A stretch of DNA of 64,000 bases from Planctomycetota bacterium. GTDB lineage: Bacteria; Planctomycetota; SZUA-567; H5-PLA8. How positions within the stretch are numbered: position 1 is the first letter of the stretch; every line of letters begins with the position of its first letter. The notes beneath the pieces were generated by a model. It searched no databases. It had not been told where the DNA came from and saw only the letters and a list, made by a program, of their open reading frames with translations. The stretch covers positions 615,201 to 679,200 of the forward strand of contig JABTUM010000001.1 in NCBI GenBank assembly GCA_015075375.1, given 5' to 3'. This document shows, in pieces, positions 1 through 7,200 of this stretch. Position numbers and translations under genes: made by a program.

Positions 1-1
1 C

Positions 2-1390
2 GCGCGTGAGTTGGGCTGGACGAAGGGAACCGTCTCGGGCCGGCTGGCCCGGGCCAAAGAGATTCTGCGTGGCCGGCTGGAGCGGAGCGGCGTGAAACTA
101 TCCGCGGCCCTGCTGGGCACGTTGATCGGACAGCACGCCACGGCCGTGGCCGTGCCGTCCGCGCTGGTGGGTCACACGGTCCAAACCGTGTCCCTGATCG
201 CACAGGGCGGCCTGGCGCAAGCCTCCTTGGCGACACCTCAAGTGGTAAACCTGAGCGAAGGAGTGATTCAAATGATGCTGTGGAGCAAACTCAAAGTGGC
301 CGCGGCGGTCCTGGCCGTCGTGTTGGTGGGTGGAGGCACCGGCTGGTTCTGGCAAGGCGTGCAGGCCGCCGAAGAAGCGCCCGTAACCTCGGAAGTACCT
401 GAAGCGCCCGCGCTTACGCAGGCGGCATTCGATGCGCTGTTTGCAAAGCTTCAGGGTGAGGACCCTGATTCACGCGAAGCGGCTGAAAAAGCGTTGCGAT
501 CCCAAGGCGCTCTAGCCAAGCCGTACCTGGAGAAAATGACCGAGCAGAGCGACGAAACCGCCCGCATCGCGGCCCGGCGCATCCTGGGGCTCATCGAAAC
601 GCAGCCGATTGTCGATCGCATTGCGGAAACCTTGAAAAGGGTCGAAACTTACTCCGGCCGGATGAAATCCGAAGGGGAAGTCATGGGTATGGCTGTGAAC
701 TCGGAAGGAACGTTCAAAGGACGCTGCCTTACCGGAGAATCCGTCTCTGAAATGAAAAGTCAGATGATGGGGCAGAATATCGTGGTCCGCACCGTTATGG
801 ATGGCAAAACTGCTTGGGCGTTAACGACGATCAACAACGGACCTCAAGTGGTGTACAAAACCAGCGGTGAATTATGCAAACAAATAACCGGCCAGGAAAA
901 CTCGAAGGGCCAGGAAAGCCCCATGGAGATCGTGGGGACGTTCCTCCGCGATTACGAATTCACTTCCTTGGAGGAATCCCTCCTGGAGGATCAACCCGTG
1001 TACGTACTGAAAGGCACTTATAAGAACGGCGTGTACGAAAATCGCATGGCCGCCATGAAAAAATTGGCCCCCGCCGGAGGAGCACAGGTGGACTTGCAGA
1101 TGGAAATGATGCGCTCGCCGGTGGTTTACTTGGATCGCGCCACGTTGATGATTCGGCGCTTCGAATACACGGGAAAAGATGGTAAGCCCAGCCTGACGAC
1201 CACCTTCAGCGACTTGGTGCTCAACCCGCCGCTGGCCGACAGCTTATTCGTATTCAACTTGCCAGAAGGCGCGACCGTAATCGATGTGGGCGACATGCTT
1301 GCCAAAATGCAGCAACATGAAGCGAATACGAATCAACCGCAGGATGCCGTTGCGGTACCGCCTGCCGCGCCGCCGAAGGAAGACTTCTGA
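2..1390 (+). CDS. ECF sigma factor C-terminal part fused to membrane anchor and LolA-like exported domain (5' partial)
   Basis: The frame is open to the left edge, so the sigma region 2 lies outside the window. What remains starts inside sigma region 4 (helix-turn-helix with motif GWTKGTVSGRLARAKEILR), the form typical of planctomycete ECF factors. Counting from the TTG at 11, a linker follows to about residue 90, a transmembrane helix at about 94-118, a short HEAT-like helical pair at about 139-197, then a domain of about 240 residues. That domain looks like the LolA/DUF2092 fold: repeated beta strands, YLDRATLMIRRFEY, and a closing FNLPEGATVIDV. The family knowledge is that fused C-terminal domains let such sigma factors sense the envelope without a separate anti-sigma factor. 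The LolA-like call is my inference from pattern. It is followed by an intrinsic terminator, so it is probably the last gene of its transcript. Confidence 0.72.
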   Translation, partial: ARELGWTKGTVSGRLARAKEILRGRLERSGVKLSAALLGTLIGQHATAVAVPSALVGHTVQTVSLIAQGGLAQASLATPQVVNLSEGVIQMMLWSKLKVAAAVLAVVLVGGGTGWFWQGVQAAEEAPVTSEVPEAPALTQAAFDALFAKLQGEDPDSREAAEKALRSQGALAKPYLEKMTEQSDETARIAARRILGLIETQPIVDRIAETLKRVETYSGRMKSEGEVMGMAVNSEGTFKGRCLTGESVSEMKSQMMGQNIVVRTVMDGKTAWALTTINNGPQVVYKTSGELCKQITGQENSKGQESPMEIVGTFLRDYEFTSLEESLLEDQPVYVLKGTYKNGVYENRMAAMKKLAPAGGAQVDLQMEMMRSPVVYLDRATLMIRRFEYTGKDGKPSLTTTFSDLVLNPPLADSLFVFNLPEGATVIDVGDMLAKMQQHEANTNQPQDAVAVPPAAPPKEDF

Positions 1391-1419
1391 TTCGGAATCG
1401 CCTTGTAAGTAACGCTACG

Positions 1420-1452
1420 AACGGCCGCCCCTAAGGGCGGCCGTTTTCTTTT
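1420..1452 (+). terminator. Rho-independent terminator after the sigma-fusion gene
   Basis: A perfect 10-bp stem (ACGGCCGCCC / GGGCGGCCGT) with a CTAA loop is followed by TTTCTTTT. It lies 30 bp after the stop codon and separates the sigma fusion from the H-NOX gene. Confidence 0.88.
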
Positions 1453-1497
1453 AGTTCGTGACCTGAAGGATAAGTATCGCCTGCTGAAATCCCGGTC

Positions 1498-1525
1498 TTG
1501 TAATCCCGAACAAAGGCACCATAAC
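1498..1525 (+). promoter_or_regulatory. Possible sigma-70-like promoter for the H-NOX/kinase pair
   Basis: TTGTAA at 1498-1503 and CATAAC at 1520-1525 are separated by 16 bp, about 30 bp upstream of the H-NOX start and just after a terminator. The match to consensus is modest. Confidence 0.25.
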
Positions 1526-1554
1526 CGGTAGTCTTACACAACGGGGATACGGGC

Positions 1555-2130
1555 ATGCTGGGCTTGGTGTACCGCCTGCTCTTTAAGATGGTCGCGGACA
1601 AAGGCGGACCCGAAGCCGTCGCCCGCGTGCGCGCGCAGGCCGGGGTCGACGAAGCCCGGGTCTACCGCATGAACGAACCGTACCCCGACGACGAATGGCA
1701 GCGCATCTTCGCCGCCGCCTGCGACGTCCTAGACGTCGCGCCCGGAAAAGCCGAAAAACTCTTCGCCGAATGCTTCTTTGCCGACGCCTACGCGCGCTTC
1801 CCAAAATGGTTCGAAATGTGCAAAACCGCGCGCGAACTCCTGGAACTCCAGCCGGTGATCCACAACGGATTCGCCACGGGCCTGCAAGCGCCCGCCGAAC
1901 GGCATAAGGTGATCGACAAGTTCCGCGTCGAAGCGCAGGACGACCGCATCGTCACCCATTATCGCTCGCCCAACAAACTCTGCGGTTTTTACGTCGCGCT
2001 GGTCGAACGCGTACTCGCCCACTACGGCGAACGGGCCGAGATCACCATGCTCAAGAGCCTGAAAAAAGGCGACGACGAATCGCAGATTTCGATCCGCTTC
2101 CTGGGCAAGGATGCGCGCCATGCCCGCTGA
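1555..2130 (+). CDS. H-NOX (heme NO/O2-binding) domain protein
   Basis: A 191-residue stand-alone H-NOX protein, the usual length. Visible family marks: N-terminal MLGLVYRLLFKMVADKGG, the NEPYPDDEW segment at 40-48, and the beta-sheet end with an HYRSPNK segment. His103, in LQPVIHNGF, sits where the proximal heme ligand lies in known H-NOX proteins (about residue 102). The Tyr-x-Ser-x-Arg heme-propionate motif is present as Y136-R-S138-P-N140, so the arginine is replaced by asparagine. Bacterial H-NOX proteins bind NO (or O2) and hand the signal to a partner, usually a histidine kinase or diguanylate cyclase encoded next door. Here the next gene is a Ser/Thr kinase whose start codon lies inside this gene, which makes the kinase the likely partner. 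Ligand preference cannot be read from the sequence. Confidence 0.85.
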   Translation: MLGLVYRLLFKMVADKGGPEAVARVRAQAGVDEARVYRMNEPYPDDEWQRIFAAACDVLDVAPGKAEKLFAECFFADAYARFPKWFEMCKTARELLELQPVIHNGFATGLQAPAERHKVIDKFRVEAQDDRIVTHYRSPNKLCGFYVALVERVLAHYGERAEITMLKSLKKGDDESQISIRFLGKDARHAR

Positions 2131-3343
2131 AGATCCCATGGGCATCCGCGTGCCGGACGGCGAACTGCGCGCCTGGATCGAGCGCATTGCCGACGAATTG
2201 TGCCTGACCGTGAACGGGCAATTCGACCATCTCGTGCGCGTCGAAGTGAACGACGACTCTCTCGAAAAGCTCCAGATGCTCGTCAATTTCGTCCTCGACC
2301 ACGCGCGGCGCGCGGCCGAAGCGCGCCAGGAAGCGGACCGGCTGGTGCGCGAGAACCTCTCGCTGGCCCGCCAGGTCGGCACCTACCGCGAATTGGGCCA
2401 TTACCGGCTCGAGGAGATCATCGGCAGCGGCGGGATGGGCGAAGTCTGGCGCGGGCGGCACCGCATGCTCGCACGGCCCGCAGCCGTGAAGCTGATCCGC
2501 CGCGAAGCGCTGGGCATACACAACCCCGACCGCACCATCTCGCGCTTTCAGCGAGAAGCGCGCGCCACGGCCAAACTGCGCAGCCCGCACACCATCGCCG
2601 TCTACGACTTCGGCGTCCACGAGAACGATTTCTACTACGTCATGGAACTCCTCGAAGGCGTCGATCTGCACACGCTGATCCAGGAGGATGGCGTGCAGCC
2701 GCCCGAGCGCGTCGCGTACATCCTCGAACAGGCCTGCCATTCGCTCGAAGAAGCGCACCGCGCCGGCCTGGTGCACCGCGACATCAAGCCCGGTAACCTG
2801 CATCTGTGCCAATACGGGATCGACTACGATTTCGTCAAAGTGCTCGACTTCGGGCTGGTCAAGAGTTTTCAGGACAGCACCGAGCCGCATCTGACCGAGG
2901 ACGGCAGCTTCGCCGGCACCCCCGCCTTTCTCGCGCCGGAATCGATCCTAGGCAAGCGACCCGTGGACGGGCGCGCCGATCTGTACGCGCTGGGGCACAC
3001 GGCCTACCTGATGCTCGCCGGGCGGCAGTGCTTCGAATCCAGCACGCCTTTCGGCGCGGCGATGAAGCAGGTCAACGAGATGCCCGTCCCGCTCTCGGCG
3101 CATCCGGGCGTCAAGATTCCCGAAGCGCTGGAAAAGCTCGTGATGAGCTGCCTGGAGAAAGATCCCGACCGCCGGCCCCCTTCGGCCGGGGATCTGGCGC
3201 GCGAACTGCGCCACTCGAAACTAGCCGAGGCCTGGACCGAGGACCGCCAGCTCGCGTGGTGGGAACGGTGGTGGCTGCGCCACGGCGGGCGCAAGCCCGA
3301 GTCGGACGACTCCAACGTGGCCGATGAACTCTTGAATCCGTAG
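2120..3343 (+). CDS. Soluble Ser/Thr protein kinase, probable H-NOX partner
   Basis: The ATG at 2120 is chosen because AAGGA lies 8 nt upstream; the ATG at 2111 would touch that site. The gene overlaps the H-NOX stop by 11 bp, so translation is probably coupled. Residues 1-90 form a helical region (LEKLQMLVNFVLDHARRAAE is typical of signal-transfer linkers in sensor kinases). The Hanks-type kinase domain follows at about 95-367, with glycine loop IGSGGMGEVW, lysine in AAVKLIRR, catalytic HRDIKPGN and DFG in VLDFGLVKSF. All catalytic residues are present, so it should be active. There is no transmembrane segment or PASTA repeat, unlike the other kinases in this window. The long helical N-terminus is the obvious place for H-NOX contact; that is inference. 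Confidence 0.9.
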   Translation: MPAEDPMGIRVPDGELRAWIERIADELCLTVNGQFDHLVRVEVNDDSLEKLQMLVNFVLDHARRAAEARQEADRLVRENLSLARQVGTYRELGHYRLEEIIGSGGMGEVWRGRHRMLARPAAVKLIRREALGIHNPDRTISRFQREARATAKLRSPHTIAVYDFGVHENDFYYVMELLEGVDLHTLIQEDGVQPPERVAYILEQACHSLEEAHRAGLVHRDIKPGNLHLCQYGIDYDFVKVLDFGLVKSFQDSTEPHLTEDGSFAGTPAFLAPESILGKRPVDGRADLYALGHTAYLMLAGRQCFESSTPFGAAMKQVNEMPVPLSAHPGVKIPEALEKLVMSCLEKDPDRRPPSAGDLARELRHSKLAEAWTEDRQLAWWERWWLRHGGRKPESDDSNVADELLNP

Positions 3344-3356
3344 CCGGACGAAACGC

Positions 3357-3800
3357 TTACTGGCCTTCGAGCACGCGCAGCCGTTGCTGCACTTCGCGTT
3401 TGCCCAGTCCGCGCACGGCGGCCAGCGCGGCGATCTGCGCCTTGCGCGGCTGCGTCTTGCCGGATTCCCAGAAATAAACCGATTGCGCCGAAGCGCCGAC
3501 CAGCTTGCCGTAATCGCCGGCCGATAGATTCAGTTTTTCGCGGTGCTTTTTCAGCCAGATCGGGCTGAAGCGGACCTTATCGGCCTTTGCGCCGCTCAAC
3601 TCCGGCTTGGCCACGCGCTCGCGTTCCTGGCCTTCCAGGAAGGCGACCTGCTTGACCAGCCGCGCGACCTGCCGCTTCAGCGCCGCGATATCGCGGCGAT
3701 ATTGCGCCGAAGCACGCTGAAGGTGTCCCGTCTGGGAACGGCCTTCCTTGCGCGATATGCGCGCGATTTCGGACTTCAATGTGGCAGCGAAACTGGACAT
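3357..3800 (-). CDS. XRE-type helix-turn-helix DNA-binding protein with N-terminal coiled coil
   Basis: 147 residues. The N-terminal half is basic and heptad-like (AQYRRDIAALKRQVARLVKQVAFLE is too regular for a globular fold). Residues about 80-125 form a Cro/CI-type HTH (LKKHREKLNLSAGDYGKLVGAS then WESGKTQPRKAQ). The start ATG at 3798-3800 is preceded by GAGGG. It converges on the kinase gene with 13 bp between stops. Family knowledge: similar small XRE proteins with coiled coils act as chromosomally encoded regulators; the target here is unknown. Confidence 0.75.
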   Translation of the reverse strand: MSSFAATLKSEIARISRKEGRSQTGHLQRASAQYRRDIAALKRQVARLVKQVAFLEGQERERVAKPELSGAKADKVRFSPIWLKKHREKLNLSAGDYGKLVGASAQSVYFWESGKTQPRKAQIAALAAVRGLGKREVQQRLRVLEGQ

Positions 3801-3904
3801 TATTCGAAAGCCCTCGTTTGGATTGGTTTCGCATGATAGCCGATTTAGAAAAAATAAAGCGAAAGAAATGCGCTTGGGCGATCGGACGCTGCTTTAAGCC
3901 GGTT

Positions 3905-5896
3905 TTACGATTTCGCAGTAAATAACGGGATGGCCAGGCACACGCCGCCCAACATCACCGCCCAGCCCAAGCCCGGCACGAACCAACTCGTAAACGTGAG
4001 CAGCGCGCCGCATAAGCCGAACGAGAGGCTCTTCGATTTGCGCGAGTAAAGCATATACGCCGCGCCGAGGACCGACGAAATAAAGCCGTACATGATCCGG
4101 CCCGTGGAAAAATGACCCTCGTCCTCGTACGCCTCGCCGATCGACGAGACCGGCATGATCGGCTCCACCACCTTCGCTTTGCTCATCTGCCGGTCCACCT
4201 TGTCCATCATGCCCAGCATCTTGTTCTGGTAGTCGGCCTGCGCTTGCGCGGCTTCCTCGGCCTTGGTCAGCGGTCCGGGATGCGAAGGCGGCGCGGGCGT
4301 AACGGCGGGTACGGGCGCCGGAGCGGGACGCTGCTGCGCTTCCAGCAGCGCCCGCGCCTCCTGCTCGGCTTTCGCACGCTCCTCGGCGGAAACCGCGGGC
4401 TTGCCGGGCCCCATCGCCAGCATCGCGATACCCGCGCCCATGAAGCCCGCGAGCACCAGCGCCGCAATCAGCTTGCGCGTGCCGGCCTGCCCCGAACCCT
4501 GCGCGCGCAGCGCGTGCTGCGCCTCGATCTCCAGCACTTCCGCGCGCTTGGGCTTCGCCGCGGCCTGGTACGTCAGCTCATCGAAGTAGACCGCCTCGCC
4601 GCTCTTCTTGGCAGCTTCCGGCTCGGCCTCCTGCCGGCGAATCGCTTCGACCGCATGCGTCTGTTCGTCGGGCTTGTCGAGCACCGTCCGCACGAGCTTC
4701 AGCGCGCGCAGCAGCGCCTCGGCATCCTTGAAGCGGTGCCGCGGCTCCTTGGCCAGGCAGCGGTCGACCAGCGCGCACGAGGCCGGCGACGCGTCGGGGC
4801 GCAGCGTCGCGAGCGGCTCGTGCGGGTCCTTCATCGTCTTCATGATCGCTTCCATGGGCGAAGGCGCCTGGAACGGCGCGCGGCCCGTCAGCAGCGCATA
4901 CAGCGTTGCGCCCATGGAAAATATGTCGGCCGGCTTGCCGCATTTGCGCGCATCGACGGCCTGCTCGGGCGCCAGGTAGCCCGGTGTGCCCATGGCCGTC
5001 TGGCTGGCGGTGAGCGACTGCCCGTGCTCCTCGGTGCGCGCGAGGCCCAAATCCGCGAGCTTCCCCCGCCCCAGCATCAGCTTCCCGCTGCTCACGTCCA
5101 TCGGCAGCAGAATGTTGTCCGGTTTGATATCGCGGTGGATGATCCCTTCCTGGTGCGCGGCCACGAGCCCCTGCGTCGCGGCGATGCAAATATCCAGCGC
5201 GTCCGCTTCGCTCACGCCCCCGCGCTTGTGCTTCTTCTGGAAGCCGCCCGCGCTTTCCCCGTTGATGTACTCCATGACGATGAAGAAAAGCCCGTTCTCT
5301 TCGCGGGCTTCCTGCACGCTGACGAGGTTCGGCGATTTAATCCGAGCGGTGAGCGTCGCTTCGCGTACGAAGCGCTGGATCATCTGCGGATCCTGCTCGG
5401 CCATGTGGAACGGCAGCACCTTCACGGCCACCGGACGGTTCTCGGCTTCCAGCCAGCCCAGGTACACCGCGCCCATTCCGCCCTGCCCCAGCTTGGCCAT
5501 CAGCGGTACGCCGCCCAGCGCCGGCACCTTCCCGTCCCTGAAGACCTGGCGCGAAGCGGGCATCAACAGCTTCTCGGCGCTGAGATCCTGCGTCGGGAGG
5601 CTGGTGTACGCCTGCGCGTCGCCGGCCGGGGCCGGCGCCTCTTTCGCCGCGGCTGCATGGCGCGGCGGCGGCGTCTCGGAGAAGACGAAGTTCGCCCCGG
5701 GCTTCCCCGGCGGTTTGGCCGGAAGCGTCGGACCGGCAGGGTTTACGTTCTGCCACGGCGAAGTGGGCGGCGCTTGCGCCGGCTCCGGCAAGCGCGGCGG
5801 CCCGGGCTGCGGCGGCACCGCAGCCGTGTTTTTTTTGTTCGTCGGCTTCGGCGTCGAGAACCCAAACGGGTCGGCCGATTTTTTGGGATCGGGCAT
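3905..5896 (-). CDS. Membrane Ser/Thr protein kinase
   Basis: 663 residues. Residues 1-125 are proline-rich and disordered. The kinase domain spans about 130-400: glycine loop LGQGGMGAVYLG, Lys159 in VAVKVL, HRDIKPDN at 254-261, and ADLG at 281-284 in place of ADFG, as in many planctomycete kinases. A transmembrane helix lies at about 477-496. A proline/glutamine-rich linker with a short helical part follows, and two or three hydrophobic helices are near the C-terminus (about 602-660). The C-terminal hydrophobic part resembles small membrane domains fused to kinases in this phylum; no sensor domain is recognisable. It is transcribed alone on the minus strand. Confidence 0.9.
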   Translation of the reverse strand: MPDPKKSADPFGFSTPKPTNKKNTAAVPPQPGPPRLPEPAQAPPTSPWQNVNPAGPTLPAKPPGKPGANFVFSETPPPRHAAAAKEAPAPAGDAQAYTSLPTQDLSAEKLLMPASRQVFRDGKVPALGGVPLMAKLGQGGMGAVYLGWLEAENRPVAVKVLPFHMAEQDPQMIQRFVREATLTARIKSPNLVSVQEAREENGLFFIVMEYINGESAGGFQKKHKRGGVSEADALDICIAATQGLVAAHQEGIIHRDIKPDNILLPMDVSSGKLMLGRGKLADLGLARTEEHGQSLTASQTAMGTPGYLAPEQAVDARKCGKPADIFSMGATLYALLTGRAPFQAPSPMEAIMKTMKDPHEPLATLRPDASPASCALVDRCLAKEPRHRFKDAEALLRALKLVRTVLDKPDEQTHAVEAIRRQEAEPEAAKKSGEAVYFDELTYQAAAKPKRAEVLEIEAQHALRAQGSGQAGTRKLIAALVLAGFMGAGIAMLAMGPGKPAVSAEERAKAEQEARALLEAQQRPAPAPVPAVTPAPPSHPGPLTKAEEAAQAQADYQNKMLGMMDKVDRQMSKAKVVEPIMPVSSIGEAYEDEGHFSTGRIMYGFISSVLGAAYMLYSRKSKSLSFGLCGALLTFTSWFVPGLGWAVMLGGVCLAIPLFTAKS

Positions 5897-5999
5897 ACCG
5901 GACCGTCCTCACCATACGCAGACGGTTACGTTTTAAGTTATGCACCATGAAAATCAAGCGGATTAAACTATTGCACCTGTAGGCTTTGCATCAATAAAG

Positions 6000-7013
6000 T
6001 TAAGACTCGCGCGCCAGCACGTAATAGGGCAAATCGTGCAGGACGTTGCGCGCCGTCGAAGCCGGCAAGAAGGCTATCTCGTCGCGCGCACGCTGGATCT
6101 CGTCGCGTGCCACGCCCAGCGCGTACTCCACGGAGCCCGCGGCTTCGAGGTAGCGGCGCAGATTCTCGCGCGTCAGATCGTGGTTGTCCGGCGCAAAGAG
6201 ACGCTGGAGTTCCTGCTTCTGCGCCCCGCTGGCGTGCGAGAGCAGGTGAATCAGCGGCAGCGTGGGTTCGCCGTTCTTGAGGTCGCTGCCCAGCGACTTG
6301 CCGACCGTGGTCTCGACGCCCATCAGGTCCAGACAGTCGTCCACGATCTGGAACGCCATGCCCAGGCGCCGGCCGTACACGAAAAGCTTGCGGCCGTCGT
6401 TCTCGCTGGCGCCGGCCATCAGCGCGCCCAATTCCGCCGCGGCGCCGAAGAGCTGCGCGGTCTTCTTGTCGATGATATCGAAGTACTCTTCTTCGGTCAG
6501 CCCGGCGTTGTAGCGGCTGGCGATCTGGAGCAGTTCGCCCTCGCAGATCAAGCGCGCGGTGCGGCTGAGCTGCCGGTTGGGGCGCGGATCGTCGAAGCGG
6601 CCCAGAATCTCGAAGGCGCGCGAGAAGAGGATATCCCCGGTCATCACCGCGGCCTTGTTGCCCCATTCGGCGTTGACCGTGGCGACGTTTCGCCGCGTGG
6701 CGGCGTCGTCGAGGATGTCGTCGTGGCAGAGCGTGGCGAGGTGGATCATCTCGACCAGCGCGCCGACCTCGGGCCCCAGCGGAGCCTCGCCCCCGAACGC
6801 TTTCGCGGACAGCAGCAGCACCGCCGGGCGCAGGCGCTTCCCGCGGAAGCGCTCGATATGCCGCACCAGGGTCTGGATGAACGCGTAATGGCTGGTCAGA
6901 TGCCGGGCCAGCGCGGCCTCGGCCTGTTCCAGTTCGGGCAACACCGGCGCGACCAGCTTGCCCAGCATCGCGGCGCGCTCGTCGCTCGTGGATATCTTAT
7001 TCAGTCCGTGCAC
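6000..7013 (-). CDS. Polyprenyl diphosphate synthase (trans-isoprenyl transferase)
   Basis: 337 residues, the length of all-trans polyprenyl synthases. It shows GKRLRPAVLLL, the first aspartate-rich motif in HLATLCHDDILDDA and the second in QIVDDCLDLMG; these bind the Mg-diphosphate groups of allylic substrate and IPP. The enzyme elongates farnesyl- or geranyl-type diphosphates to the long chain used for menaquinone/ubiquinone side chains. Small residues before the first motif fit a long-chain product, but the exact length (octaprenyl or other) cannot be read. Start is GTG at 7013, with GGGAG 9 nt upstream. It is divergent from the nfeD cluster. Confidence 0.92.
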   Translation of the reverse strand: MHGLNKISTSDERAAMLGKLVAPVLPELEQAEAALARHLTSHYAFIQTLVRHIERFRGKRLRPAVLLLSAKAFGGEAPLGPEVGALVEMIHLATLCHDDILDDAATRRNVATVNAEWGNKAAVMTGDILFSRAFEILGRFDDPRPNRQLSRTARLICEGELLQIASRYNAGLTEEEYFDIIDKKTAQLFGAAAELGALMAGASENDGRKLFVYGRRLGMAFQIVDDCLDLMGVETTVGKSLGSDLKNGEPTLPLIHLLSHASGAQKQELQRLFAPDNHDLTRENLRRYLEAAGSVEYALGVARDEIQRARDEIAFLPASTARNVLHDLPYYVLARES

Positions 7014-7150
7014 GCCAGGAGACTCCCAGGGGCTTCGCCGTACGTCGCGTTGCGGACTTCATTATAGGGGTTCGCCCATGCGCCACAAGCGCGCTGGTAT
7101 CCTTGATAGGACCTTGGCAAAGCCCTGAAGATAGAGTCCGCCCGGTGCTG

Positions 7151-7190
7151 TTAAGTTGGTGCCCGGTAGAGGTATAATGGTCGACAGGAG
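7151..7190 (+). promoter_or_regulatory. Possible promoter and Shine-Dalgarno for the nfeD cluster
   Basis: A perfect TATAAT lies at 7173-7178, with a weak TTAAGT 16 bp upstream. AGGAG at 7186-7190 is 10 nt before the ATG at 7201. If the -10 box is real, transcripts begin near 7185, which rules out the in-frame starts at 7156 and 7177 and fixes 7201 as the start. Confidence 0.4.
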
Positions 7191-7200
7191 CGGTACCCGC

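Noticed and set aside
1583..1804. Minus-strand open frame inside the H-NOX gene
   Set aside because: Arg-rich composition typical of antisense frames in GC-rich coding DNA, with no ribosome site; the plus-strand H-NOX protein explains the region.
4112..5950. Long plus-strand open frame of 612 codons opposite the membrane kinase
   Set aside because: Arg/His-rich, no family pattern, and fully opposite a clear kinase domain; it is a shadow frame.
7156..7200. Earlier start (TTG 7156 or ATG 7177) for the long NfeD protein
   Set aside because: The likely -10 box covers 7173-7178 and a good Shine-Dalgarno points to 7201, where a signal peptide begins.
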